A DNA stretch of 64,000 bases, from positions 62,001-126,000 of the forward strand of contig NZ_SRHY01000004.1 in the NCBI RefSeq assembly GCF_004565465.1, written 5' to 3'. Positions within the stretch are counted from its first letter, which is position 1. Each line of letters opens with the position of its first letter. The notes under the pieces are model-generated. The model ran no database searches, had not been told where the DNA came from, and was given only the letters and a program-made list of their open reading frames with translations. Made by a program: the position numbers and the translations under genes. Shown one piece after another: positions 1-8,416 of this stretch. The stretch comes from Lentibacillus salicampi. Lineage in GTDB: Bacteria > Bacillota > Bacilli > Bacillales > Amphibacillaceae.

Positions 1-21
1 ACCGTTTAAGGAGAGTCTAAC

Positions 22-1005
22 GTGAAAATTGGCACCCGTACCCTCAAAACAGCTATAGGAACACCGATTGCCATTTCAATTGCGCAGGTTTTGGGCTTGG
101 CTAATTTTGTTTCCGCAGGCATTTTAACAATCCTGTGTATTCAGCCTTCCCGAAAAAGGTCTGTAATGAGCGCATGGCACCGTTTTTTAGCTTGTGTGGT
201 TGCTGCTTTATTTTCGATGGTATTTTTTGAGCTTTTTGGTTATCACCCAATTGTGATTGGGATTATGCTTGCATTTTTCATCCCGGTAACCGTCCTGTTG
301 AAAGTCACGCCGGGAATTGCAACCAGTTCGGTCATCATTTTGAATTTATACAGTGCTGAATATATTTCATTTACTTTTTTGACAGAACAATTTCTAATTA
401 TTATTATCGGCATTGGTACAGCGTTGCTCCTGAATCTATATATGCCGAGTATGGAAAACCAATTAAAGCAAAAACAGGATGAGCTGGAGCATAACTTTCA
501 GATCATATTAAACGAAATCGCCTTGTACATACGCAATAAAAACGAAAATTGGGATGGAAAAGAGCTGCGGATTTGCGAGGAAGTATTACAGGATGCTATG
601 GATTTAGTATTATTGGATAAAGAAAACCATTTGCTGCGAAATGAGCATCCTTATCGTGATTATTTTCAGATGCGTGGCAAGCAGCTGGAATTACTTGAAA
701 GAATGCTTCCGTTGGTCAGCAAACTGCCTAACAGAGATGCCATCTCATTAAAAATAGCTCGCTTTTTTGAAAACCTGGGTGATAATGTTCATCCTGGCAA
801 TACAGCATCGTTTTATTTGGATGAATTGGAAGAACTGCGTCGAACTTTTGACCGGGAAAAATTGCCGGAAACACAGGAAGAGTTCGAAACCCGTGCCAAT
901 TTATTTCGCCTGCTTCACGATATAGAGGATTATCTGCTGCTGAAGAAAAAATTCAAAAAAAGTGATATGACCGATAAAAAAACCACCCAAAAAAGACCGG
1001 AATAA
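22..1005 (+). CDS. yqjA: Aromatic acid exporter family (ArAE, DUF939) membrane protein, YqjA-like
   Basis: Predicted integral membrane protein of the ArAE/FUSC-like family, probably an exporter of small organic or aromatic anions. The substrate is not known. The N-terminal 150 residues hold about four to five hydrophobic segments in the DUF939 pattern. The remaining 175 residues are soluble, charged and helical (DUF939 C-terminal domain), starting with a coiled-coil-like stretch after residue 145. The GTG start at 22 is chosen because AAGGAGAG lies at 8-15 with correct spacing. The 327-residue length is normal for YqjA. It opens the yqjA-yqjE synteny block known from Bacillus subtilis. Family assignment is firm; transport function is inferred. 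Confidence 0.85.
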   Translation: MKIGTRTLKTAIGTPIAISIAQVLGLANFVSAGILTILCIQPSRKRSVMSAWHRFLACVVAALFSMVFFELFGYHPIVIGIMLAFFIPVTVLLKVTPGIATSSVIILNLYSAEYISFTFLTEQFLIIIIGIGTALLLNLYMPSMENQLKQKQDELEHNFQIILNEIALYIRNKNENWDGKELRICEEVLQDAMDLVLLDKENHLLRNEHPYRDYFQMRGKQLELLERMLPLVSKLPNRDAISLKIARFFENLGDNVHPGNTASFYLDELEELRRTFDREKLPETQEEFETRANLFRLLHDIEDYLLLKKKFKKSDMTDKKTTQKRPE

Positions 1006-1088
1006 CATACGCTCCAGTCTTTTCATCCTGTGGACCCGCTGTGTTTAAAATTTCGGCATCTGACTTTGCATAAACAAGGACATGTCCG

Positions 1089-1246
1089 TTTATTCCCGCC
1101 TTAACGGGTAGTAAAACCCCTGTTTTAAGATATTGGGGTGACTCCGAAAAAGATAAGTAGAGGATCAACTACCCGTAAAGGTCCGATTCTGTTCAACAAG
1201 CATTCAGTGGGAGTGGAAAGGAAACCTCCACTGAATGAAGTTTCAC
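1089..1246 (-). repeat. Dispersed hairpin repeat, family A, copy 1
   Basis: Read on the minus strand it begins GTGAAACTTCATTCAG right after the stop codon of the Prli42-like gene. It has a first hairpin (CATTCAGTGG...CCACTGAATG) and a second long-range stem ACGGGTAGT...ACTACCCGT, and ends near CGGGAATAA. The same order of blocks recurs at 27764-27882 and, in part, at 63757-63860. The second stem keeps pairing while its sequence changes between copies. It also covers most of a spurious minus-strand ORF (953-1168). Confidence 0.7.
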
Positions 1247-1247
1247 T

Positions 1248-1385
1248 TTATATAAACATGGACAGCCCCATTGTTAATGTCGAAAGGATCATAGCCAGAA
1301 TCATAATATATATGATAACTTTTAATCTGCGTTCACGTTTTGATTTTCTTTTAGGTGCTTGCGATTTGGTTTGGTTTTTAGCCAT
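1248..1385 (-). CDS. prli42: Prli42-like stressosome-associated miniprotein (45 aa)
   Basis: A 45-residue protein: a basic N-terminal half (MAKNQTKSQAPKRKSKRERR), then a single membrane helix ending in LTMGLSMFI. This matches the short Prli42 family, which in Listeria anchors the stressosome protein RsbR to the membrane and mediates oxidative-stress signalling. The start ATG (1385) follows AAGGAGGAC at ideal spacing on the minus strand. The N-terminal basic extension is longer than in the roughly 31-residue Listeria peptide. It lies between yqjA and yqjE, with repeat A directly behind its stop. Family assignment rests on the C-terminal helix pattern recalled from Prli42; the stressosome link is inferred. 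Confidence 0.8.
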   Translation of the reverse strand: MAKNQTKSQAPKRKSKRERRLKVIIYIMILAMILSTLTMGLSMFI

Positions 1386-1637
1386 TTTAAGTCCTCCTTA
1401 AATGCTTTGCCTGACTTGTATTTTACCGTTAATTAACGATTTGGACAAGTGCGATCATACAATAATTGTTAGGAACTGAAAAAAGAAAGCCACGTGATAA
1501 TACTTCGAACGCTTTTCTGGAAAACAGCAAAGCCGTTCACGATTTTATCAAGGTTGAGCAGTTAATCTTCCCGGCTGTTCGGGGAATATTCAACAATACA
1601 TGGCACATCGCCATAATCAATTCAGGAGGTATCGATA

Positions 1638-2765
1638 ATGATTTCAATCAATCAAGACAGGCTGATCAACGAATTTTTTGAACTGGTTCAGATTGACTCA
1701 GAAACCGGTTATGAAGCGGAAATGGCAGACGTGTTAACAAAAAAATTCAAGGATTTAGGTCTGGACGTAAAAGAAGACGGAAGCAAAGAGGAAACAGGTC
1801 ATGGCGCCGGCAATTTAATATGTACATTAAAAGGCAATCAAGCGGGTGTTGATCCGATTTATTTCACCTCCCATATGGATACGGTCGTACCTGGCAAAGG
1901 TATCAAACCATCAATCAAAGATGGTTATATTGTCTCCGACGGCACAACGGTTCTGGGCGCAGACGACAAAGCAGGGCTTGCTGCTATTTTGGAAACCATC
2001 CGTACGTTAAAAGAACAAGACATCACGCATGGTGATATCCAATTTGTCATTACCGTCGGCGAGGAATCCGGTCTGGTTGGCGCTAAATCCATCGATGGTT
2101 CACTCATCAATGCAAAGTACGGTTACGCAATCGATAGTAACGGCGCTGTCGGCGATGTTGTTGTAGCAGCACCGACACAGGCTAAGCTATATGCTGTTAT
2201 GAAAGGAAAAACGGCACACGCTGGACTTGCACCTGAAAAAGGTGTTTCAGCGATTACACTTGCAGCAAAAGCGGTTGCCAAAATGCCACTAGGCCGGATT
2301 GATGATGAAACAACAGCAAATATCGGTCGGTTTGAAGGCGGGAAACAGACAAATATCGTTCCTGATCGGGTTGACATCTTAGCCGAAGCCCGTTCACTTG
2401 TTCCTGAAAAAATGGAAAAACAGGTTGCAGAAATGAAAGAGGCTTTTGAAAATGCCGCCAATGAATATGGGGGTAGTGCGGAAGTAGATGTTCAAGTTAT
2501 GTACCCCGGTTTCAATCAAAAATCGGATGATGACGTCGTGGCAGTTGCCCAGGATGCAGCCAAATCAATTGGCCTTGAAAGCAACCTGCAAAAAAGTGGT
2601 GGTGGTAGTGACGCAAATATCATTTCCGGACTGGGCATTCCGACTGTCAATCTAGCTGTCGGTTATGAAGATATTCATACAACGGGTGAGCGGATTCCGG
2701 TTGACGAACTAGTGAAAATCACCGAGCTTGTGACTGCAATCGTGCAGGGAGTGACTGACAGATAA
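1638..2765 (+). CDS. yqjE: M20/PepT-like zinc metallopeptidase YqjE
   Basis: Di-zinc aminopeptidase-type hydrolase of the M20/M28 clan, related to tripeptidase PepT. Visible metal and catalytic residues: H79 and D81 in SHMDTV, D109/D110 in GADDKAG, E142/E143 in GEESG, D166 in the AIDS segment and H347 in DIHTTGE. The central dimerisation domain carries the GKTAHAGLAPEKG segment (about 188-290). Length (375 aa) is normal for YqjE. The ATG start follows AGGAGGT at 1625-1631. It is a single-gene unit with a hairpin terminator at 2785-2817. The physiological substrate (probably short peptides) is not shown by the sequence. Confidence 0.9.
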   Translation: MISINQDRLINEFFELVQIDSETGYEAEMADVLTKKFKDLGLDVKEDGSKEETGHGAGNLICTLKGNQAGVDPIYFTSHMDTVVPGKGIKPSIKDGYIVSDGTTVLGADDKAGLAAILETIRTLKEQDITHGDIQFVITVGEESGLVGAKSIDGSLINAKYGYAIDSNGAVGDVVVAAPTQAKLYAVMKGKTAHAGLAPEKGVSAITLAAKAVAKMPLGRIDDETTANIGRFEGGKQTNIVPDRVDILAEARSLVPEKMEKQVAEMKEAFENAANEYGGSAEVDVQVMYPGFNQKSDDDVVAVAQDAAKSIGLESNLQKSGGGSDANIISGLGIPTVNLAVGYEDIHTTGERIPVDELVKITELVTAIVQGVTDR

Positions 2766-2784
2766 GAATAATCATCAAATGATC

Positions 2785-2817
2785 TGTGCCTGGGAAAGAG
2801 ATAAATGCCCGGGCACA
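2785..2817 (+). terminator. Hairpin terminator after yqjE
   Basis: TGTGCCTGGG pairs with CCCGGGCACA around a 13-nt loop, 20 nt past the yqjE stop. The following T-rich stretch is imperfect, so efficiency is uncertain. Confidence 0.6.
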
Positions 2818-2849
2818 TTCATTATGGTTATTTTATAAAAAATGGTTGC

Positions 2850-3335
2850 CTGACACAAAATCCATAAACTGCGACGTAAGTCAATAGTTGAGTGGAATGA
2901 CATCGCTACGGAAATACACTTGGTGCTCGTCGTGTTGCAAGTGATTGCGGGAAGCAGCACTCCTTGCAACTCGCAGCTAACTCGGCGGATGTTTTGCTCG
3001 TCGCTTTCCGTGGGCGGCTGATGAGCCTCCTCGATCCGGCGCTCTGTGGGCTCTCATCTAGGCCTCTGCTCCCACAGGAGTCTCCGTGTATTTCCTCCGC
3101 TAGGTTTTATTGACTGGACTAAGAGTCGAGATAGAAATAACACCACTTCACTAGTCCGGGTGAGCGGAGGGCGGTGATTCCTGCGGGAACAGCACGTGTC
3201 CGAAGACCCCGCAGCGGCGGTTTTCCGCGAGGAGGCTGAGGCCGTGCCCGCGGAAAGCATCCGCCCGCAGCGATTCCGGACGGTGGGTTGAAAGATCGCT
3301 GTTTATCTCAACTACGAGGTTAAGAGCAACAAAAT
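2850..3335. repeat. Long palindrome-bounded element, family B, copy 1
   Basis: A non-coding, GC-rich insert of about 490 bp between yqjE and the next operon. It is bounded by ATAAACTGCGAC at 2864-2875 and an imperfect inverted copy at 3296-3306. Outside these termini the flanks read GACACAAAATCC on the left and CTCAACTACGA with GCAAC on the right. A second copy lies at 44418-44930. The ORFs across it are antisense to each other and show no protein family. It is probably a MITE-like mobile or structured element. With the neighbouring terminator it fills the gene-free stretch 2766-3435. Confidence 0.75.
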
Positions 3336-3435
3336 TTACGAAAAGACTTAAATAAAATACTTTTCCGAAATTAATGTAAAAAATGTTAAACTAACAGGGT
3401 ATCGACATGAACTGTGATAGGGAGGAGAAGTTGAC

Positions 3436-4350
3436 ATGAAGGATGGGCTAAACAGACCAAAAGGATTCGGAGAAATACTTGATGCTGCCTTTACGTTATG
3501 TAAACAGTATTTCTCAAAGTTTTTTTTGATTGTACTGACAATCATTGGTCCCCTTTATTTACTGCAATCAATCATTTTACTATTAACCGGCACCAGTTTC
3601 TTCAGAGAAGCCGGCAGCGGTGATAATTGGTTTGAACAGACGTTGAACGGTTTTGAGGCAACGGCCAATACAACACTGGGAGAGGATTTGGTGAATATGG
3701 CTGTGGGACTTTTAACGTTTGTTTTCATCCCCGTTGCTCAAGCTGCCGTACTATTCGCCGTTTCCCAATTAAAAAAGCATGACACGTTTAAAATCGGTAG
3801 TGTTATGAAACAGGCATTTTCAAAATTCTGGCTTATTTTAGGCGGAAGTTTACTATTTGGAGTCATCTTGTTTGCGATGATCTTTATCCCGACGGTTGCC
3901 ATTACAATTATCGGCTTTCTGAGTATTTTTGCTGATCCAGTTTCCGGTATCGCCGTAACGATTATTCTTTTATTGGCTGTGGGCTTAACGGCGGCTTATT
4001 TTCTGTCACGCTGGAGCTTTTATCTGGGAACAGCCGTTTTTGAAAATAACATACCAGGGCTTTCGAGAAGCTGGCATCTGACTCGTCAAAACAGCTGGAA
4101 AGTATTTGGAATCTATATTATCTTTTTTCTGATATTTTTAGCCATCAGCATAGCAGTTGAATCCATCGCCATCGCAATCCTTGGCAATAGTGTGCTCTAC
4201 TCGATTATTATTAATCTAGTAACGCTGTTCACAACGACGATATTTATGGTTGGGTATGCCATCATTTATTTTGACTTGAAAATCCGGCAAGGCGGCGATG
4301 ACTTAAAGGATATGATTGAGGACTATCAGAATGCCGGCGATAAAAAGTAG
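3436..4350 (+). CDS. Polytopic membrane protein heading the MoxR/DUF58 operon
   Basis: A 304-residue protein with about six hydrophobic segments (around residues 30-52, 85-112, 130-160, 165-195, 220-250 and 255-285), resembling the membrane domain found in glycerophosphoryl diester phosphodiesterase-type proteins. It has no catalytic motif. ATG at 3436 is preceded by GGGAGGAGAAG. It is the first gene of an operon running through DUF4129, DUF4350, MoxR ATPase and DUF58, and in this kind of cluster it is usually called hypothetical. A role as membrane partner of the MoxR system is inferred from position only. Confidence 0.75.
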   Translation: MKDGLNRPKGFGEILDAAFTLCKQYFSKFFLIVLTIIGPLYLLQSIILLLTGTSFFREAGSGDNWFEQTLNGFEATANTTLGEDLVNMAVGLLTFVFIPVAQAAVLFAVSQLKKHDTFKIGSVMKQAFSKFWLILGGSLLFGVILFAMIFIPTVAITIIGFLSIFADPVSGIAVTIILLLAVGLTAAYFLSRWSFYLGTAVFENNIPGLSRSWHLTRQNSWKVFGIYIIFFLIFLAISIAVESIAIAILGNSVLYSIIINLVTLFTTTIFMVGYAIIYFDLKIRQGGDDLKDMIEDYQNAGDKK

Positions 4351-4374
4351 TGCAGGCATGTATAGCCAAGCTGG

Positions 4375-5040
4375 GTGGTGATCTTAATCGCAAATGCAGA
4401 CAAAGCAGCGAAACAACTGCAGGAAATTTTAGATCAAAACGAATATCAAATGTACTATGAGGACGACCGGAATTTTCTTCAAATTTGGTGGGATCGTTTG
4501 ACCAACTGGATTGGTGAGCAATTAGCTGAATTATTTTCCGGATTGGAGCCGTCCAGCGGTTTTGCCGACTTGGTTCTGTTTGTCGTCATTGCTGCTGTTC
4601 TTATCCTTATTGGAATGGTGGTTTTTCAGCGTGTCCGTCGTTCACGTAGAAGCCGTGGGTTTACCGAATATAAACCATTGCAGTCGCTGAATGAAGCAAA
4701 ATGGGCGTTTACCGATCATCTTGAGGCAGCACGTAAGCAGGAGGAATCCGAAAATTATACAGATGCTGTTCGGCATACGTTCCTATCGCTCTTGCTTTAT
4801 TTTCATGAGACAGGAAGGCTTAAGGCGCGTAATTGGAAAACAAACTGGGAATATTTGACCGAGTTGCAACAGGTGGACAGACAACTGGCGGACTCGTTTC
4901 ATCAGCTTGCATTCGTATTTGATGAAGTGGTCTATGGCGAGCGGATACTAGAGAAAGATGAATACATCCATTACCGGGATGAAGCGTTTAAGTGGCTTCA
5001 TGACGGATCAAGGGAACCGGATGTTTCCGGGGAAAGTTAA
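4375..5040 (+). CDS. DUF4129 domain protein
   Basis: A 221-residue protein with a short amphipathic N-terminal part, one membrane helix (about residues 65-85), a basic RRSRRSRG stop-transfer stretch, and a cytoplasmic helical DUF4129 domain (about 105-215) with the family pattern AVRHTFLSLLLYFHETG. The first in-frame starts are GTG at 4375 and 4378; initiation could also be slightly further in. The gap to the preceding gene is 24 bp, and the next gene begins directly after its stop. DUF4129 proteins travel with MoxR/DUF58/DUF4350 genes. The biochemical role is unknown. Confidence 0.8.
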   Translation: MVILIANADKAAKQLQEILDQNEYQMYYEDDRNFLQIWWDRLTNWIGEQLAELFSGLEPSSGFADLVLFVVIAAVLILIGMVVFQRVRRSRRSRGFTEYKPLQSLNEAKWAFTDHLEAARKQEESENYTDAVRHTFLSLLLYFHETGRLKARNWKTNWEYLTELQQVDRQLADSFHQLAFVFDEVVYGERILEKDEYIHYRDEAFKWLHDGSREPDVSGES

Positions 5041-5053
5041 GGGGGGCAGCAGC

Positions 5054-6178
5054 TTGCAAACATCAAAAACGGGCAGAAGGACACTGTTATGGCTGGTTGT
5101 TGTTCTTCTGTTATTTATCGGAATCAGTTATATGTTCGTACCGGATACACCGGAAGAGTATCCCGGCTTTGTTTCGGAATCCCCATCCCCCACTGGTGTG
5201 AAAGCTTTTTATACATATATGGATGATCAATTCGGTGCCGTTAATAGATGGGACCGTTCGCCGGAACAACTGACTGAAAAAGGCGGAAATCAGTTATTGA
5301 TGATGATTGGACCGTCTTTCACTCCGAATTCAAAGGAGATGGATGAATATATTTCCTTTCTGGAGTCCGGCAATACGATTTTGCTTATGAAAGAAAATCC
5401 GGACGGGATGTTTGGTGTGGAAACCGTGCCAGTACAGGGTGATGAAACCGGGAGTATAACCGATCAGGATGGGGACGGGTATCAGGCAGACTTACGTTCA
5501 GCGTTTCGAATCGACCCCGCCACACATGATAACGTACTCGTGTATGATAATGCCGGTGCCATCGCAGTTGAAAGCACGTTTGGAAAGGGTAGATTAATCA
5601 CGTCGACAGCCCCCGAGTGGATGACGAACGAAAGCATCTTGGAGCAGGACCATTTGGAATTGGTTCTTTCACTCACACAGACCACCGAATGGGATACGGT
5701 TTATTTTGATGAGTATATGCATGGGTCCGGAAATGCACCAGCCATCACAACACTTTATCCGGACTGGCTGCTGGTATTGGCATTTCAAGCCATTTTGCTA
5801 ACAACCCTATGGCTCATGTTCAAGGGGAAACGCTTCGGTTCTGTCATCAAACCACGGGAAGAAACAGTCCGGTTTAGTGATGAGCGTATCCAGGCTCTGG
5901 CAGCATGGTATCAAAGGGGGAACCGATATCGTGATGCATTGCGGCTTCAGGCGGATTATTTGAAACGCCTTCTGCAGGAACGCTGGGGGATTCCGTATTA
6001 CAAGGACTGGCCGGATATTCATGAACAACTTGAGCGAAAAACGGCGGCAGGGCCGGAGATGGAAACATTCATTGATGAATTAGCAAATGTTTTACACCAG
6101 GATCACGTCAGCAAAAAAACGTACCTGTCATGGTCGAAAAGAATTGATCGATTACGGAAAGAGGTGGAAGAAGGATGA
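5054..6178 (+). CDS. DUF4350 domain protein
   Basis: The likely product (374 aa) starts at TTG 5054 behind AAGGGGGG. An ATG at 5021, inside the preceding gene, is an alternative; the open frame itself runs back to 4958. One membrane helix sits near the N terminus (LLWLVVVLLLFIGISYMFV) and one near residue 235-255 (WLLVLAFQAILLTTLWLMF). Between them is an extracytoplasmic DUF4350 region with ThuA/GATase-like features (GVKAFYTYMD; LLMMIGPS; GKGRLIT). The C-terminal cytoplasmic tail is helical. Its last codons overlap the MoxR start (ATGA), suggesting translational coupling. Function is unknown. Confidence 0.8.
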   Translation: MQTSKTGRRTLLWLVVVLLLFIGISYMFVPDTPEEYPGFVSESPSPTGVKAFYTYMDDQFGAVNRWDRSPEQLTEKGGNQLLMMIGPSFTPNSKEMDEYISFLESGNTILLMKENPDGMFGVETVPVQGDETGSITDQDGDGYQADLRSAFRIDPATHDNVLVYDNAGAIAVESTFGKGRLITSTAPEWMTNESILEQDHLELVLSLTQTTEWDTVYFDEYMHGSGNAPAITTLYPDWLLVLAFQAILLTTLWLMFKGKRFGSVIKPREETVRFSDERIQALAAWYQRGNRYRDALRLQADYLKRLLQERWGIPYYKDWPDIHEQLERKTAAGPEMETFIDELANVLHQDHVSKKTYLSWSKRIDRLRKEVEEG

Positions 6179-7104
6179 GAAATGAGCTGGTATCATTATT
6201 GGAAAAATATGAAGAGCGAATTCTTGGTCAGACTATGAATCTGAAACTTTTATTATCTGCTGTGCTGGCAGATGGCCATGTATTAATCGAAGGTGTGCCT
6301 GGTACAGGAAAAACACAAACGGTTAGGACACTGGCCGAATTATTGAACGGAACCTTTAATCGGATCCAATTCACACCAGACCTGCTGCCAAGTGACATTA
6401 CCGGAAGCACCATTTACAATATGCAGGAAAGTAACTTCCAAACAATAAAAGGGCCGATATTTTCAAATATACTATTGGCTGACGAGATTAATCGGACACC
6501 TGCCAAAACGCAGGCAGCCTTATTAGAGGCAATGGAGGAGAAGCAAGTGACGATCCAAGGAGAGACGTATAAACTCCCGGAAGTCTTTTTTGTCGTGGCT
6601 ACCCAGAACCCGATTGAATTCGAAGGCACCTATCCATTACCTGAAGCCCAGCAGGACCGATTCTTGTTGAAGCTGAACATTGACTTCCCATCGTTTGAAG
6701 ATGAAACGAGTGTATTAAAGCATGTACTAGAGGGTAAAAATGCCGGGATAGTAACGGATTCGGTGCTGGGCATGGACACGTTTTTATCCATACGCCAGGA
6801 AGTAACGGCCATTACGTTGAATGATGATATTCTACATTACATTATGCAAATGATTCGCCGGACAAGAGATATGGAAGCTGTTCGATTCGGTGCCAGCACA
6901 AGGGCGGCCATCTCCATTGCTAAAGCTGCAAGAAGCTGGGCGTATTTAACAAACCGGGATTATGTAACGCCTGATGATGTTAAAATGGTTGCCAAACCGG
7001 CATTGCGGCATCGTTTGCAACTAGCGCCGCATATGGAATTGGAGGGAGTTGGACTGGATGAAATCATTGAAGAGCTTGTGGGATCGATTGCTGTTCCGAG
7101 ATAG
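6175..7104 (+). CDS. MoxR-family AAA+ ATPase
   Basis: Cytoplasmic AAA+ ATPase of the MoxR group, thought to act as a chaperone with VWA/DUF58 partners to activate or assemble membrane-associated proteins. Walker A is GVPGTGKT (residues 40-47), Walker B is ILLADE (99-104), sensor 1 is the VVATQNPIE segment, and an arginine-finger region lies before residue 220. The C-terminal lid domain ends near GLDEIIEELV. Length (309 aa) is typical. The start overlaps the DUF4350 stop by four bases, and the 3' end overlaps the DUF58 gene. The ATPase family is certain; the client is unknown. Confidence 0.93.
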   Translation: MRNELVSLLEKYEERILGQTMNLKLLLSAVLADGHVLIEGVPGTGKTQTVRTLAELLNGTFNRIQFTPDLLPSDITGSTIYNMQESNFQTIKGPIFSNILLADEINRTPAKTQAALLEAMEEKQVTIQGETYKLPEVFFVVATQNPIEFEGTYPLPEAQQDRFLLKLNIDFPSFEDETSVLKHVLEGKNAGIVTDSVLGMDTFLSIRQEVTAITLNDDILHYIMQMIRRTRDMEAVRFGASTRAAISIAKAARSWAYLTNRDYVTPDDVKMVAKPALRHRLQLAPHMELEGVGLDEIIEELVGSIAVPR

Positions 7105-8416
7105 GGGCATTTTACCGGCGGGTCGGCTGCTTGTTTTGTTTCTCATTTTTTCCTTTGGTGTTACTGTCCTGGCGGCTTTCTCGACCATGTCATGGCCTTG
7201 GCTCTTTGTCGTCAATGGCCTCTTTCTTTTGATCAGTCTGCTGGATGTATGGTTGGCACCGAAAAGGAAAGACCTGTTGTTTAATCGGGAGGTTCCTGAT
7301 GAATTGGAGCGGGGCATGACGTATGCTGTTCAAATTGATGTTGCCAATGCCTCGGCCCAAGTCTGCCACGTCCGACTAATCGATGGATTACCGCAATCAT
7401 TCCGGGCGCCTTTTCCACTGAAGGGAACGGTTAAAGCGCGCGGAACTTCTGTATTGTCTTATCAGGTGAAGGCACCGGTAAGGGGAAACTATGCGGCAGA
7501 TAAACTGTTCATCCGTTACAAAAGCATCTTGGGACTATGGGAAAAACAAATGGCTGTTAACATCAAACAAAATGTGAAAGTCATTCCTGATTTAACGGAA
7601 ACCAAACAATATCTGGAAAGCCCGCAGCGGTTTCTACTGTATGAAGGTATGAAAATCCGTAAACAACGTGCGGAAACAGGGGAGTTCGCGCAAATCCGTA
7701 ACTATGTCGTTGGTGATGATCCGAGAAAAATCAACTGGCGTCAAACAGCAAAATGGCAGGAAATCATGACCAATGAGTACGAACCGGAACATGGGAAGTA
7801 TGTCACGATTTTAATCGATTGCGGACGGATGATGGGAGCCGAACTTCAAAAAGGGAACCGGCTCGAAAAAGCCTTGGAAGCAGCATTGACAACGGCTGCA
7901 GCAGTACTTAAAAACGGGGACTACGTCGCAGTGCTTGCGTTTTCTAAAGATATCACCCGGTTTGTGCCGCCTGCAAAAGGTATGAACCAACTACAGAAGA
8001 TATTACAAGCTATCTATAATGTAAATGTCGAGGCAAGTGAAGCCAATTATTCAGCAGCCATCAATTATTTGTCTGCCACGCTGAAGAAACGAAGTCTGAT
8101 CCTGTTATTCAGTGATATTCAGACTTTTCTGCATGAAGAAACGGCTCTGTTGTATTTGAAACGGTTGCGCAGGCAGCATTTATTTATGATGATTGGCATC
8201 GAAGACGAAACGCTGCTGGCAGCTGCAAGACAACAACCGGACAGTGTCAAAACGGCCACGGTCAAAAGTATTGCGCAACAGCAAATACACATCAAAAAAC
8301 GCGAGAAAACAAACTGGGAAAAACAGGGATTCTCCATGGTGGAAGCCAAAGAAGAACACCTGGCATCCGTTGCCGTTTCACAGTATATCCGTATTATGAA
8401 TGAAGGCTTGCTTTAG
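7058..8416 (+). CDS. DUF58 domain protein (MoxR partner, VWA-like)
   Basis: A 452-residue protein with two N-terminal membrane helices (about residues 20-60), a beta-rich middle region, and the DUF58 domain. It carries the family signature RNYVVGDDPRKINWRQTAKW, followed by a VWA-like fold with ILIDCGRMMG in place of a canonical MIDAS DxSxS. ATG 7058 is preferred because GGAGGGAG (7041-7048) precedes it by nine bases; an in-frame TTG sits at 7049. It overlaps the moxR end by 47 bp and, tail to tail, the minus-strand SpoIIM-like gene by 23 bp. It probably cooperates with the MoxR ATPase. Confidence 0.88.
   Translation: MKSLKSLWDRLLFRDRGILPAGRLLVLFLIFSFGVTVLAAFSTMSWPWLFVVNGLFLLISLLDVWLAPKRKDLLFNREVPDELERGMTYAVQIDVANASAQVCHVRLIDGLPQSFRAPFPLKGTVKARGTSVLSYQVKAPVRGNYAADKLFIRYKSILGLWEKQMAVNIKQNVKVIPDLTETKQYLESPQRFLLYEGMKIRKQRAETGEFAQIRNYVVGDDPRKINWRQTAKWQEIMTNEYEPEHGKYVTILIDCGRMMGAELQKGNRLEKALEAALTTAAAVLKNGDYVAVLAFSKDITRFVPPAKGMNQLQKILQAIYNVNVEASEANYSAAINYLSATLKKRSLILLFSDIQTFLHEETALLYLKRLRRQHLFMMIGIEDETLLAAARQQPDSVKTATVKSIAQQQIHIKKREKTNWEKQGFSMVEAKEEHLASVAVSQYIRIMNEGLL

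Noticed and set aside
953..1168. 71-codon minus-strand ORF downstream of the Prli42-like gene
   Set aside because: It has no ribosome binding site, overlaps the yqjA 3' end and is largely made of repeat A hairpins.
3054..3260. ORFs inside family B elements (also 44406-44633 plus and 44616-44882 minus)
   Set aside because: They occur on both strands of the same palindromic DNA, have no start signals, and the reading frames are not kept between the two copies.
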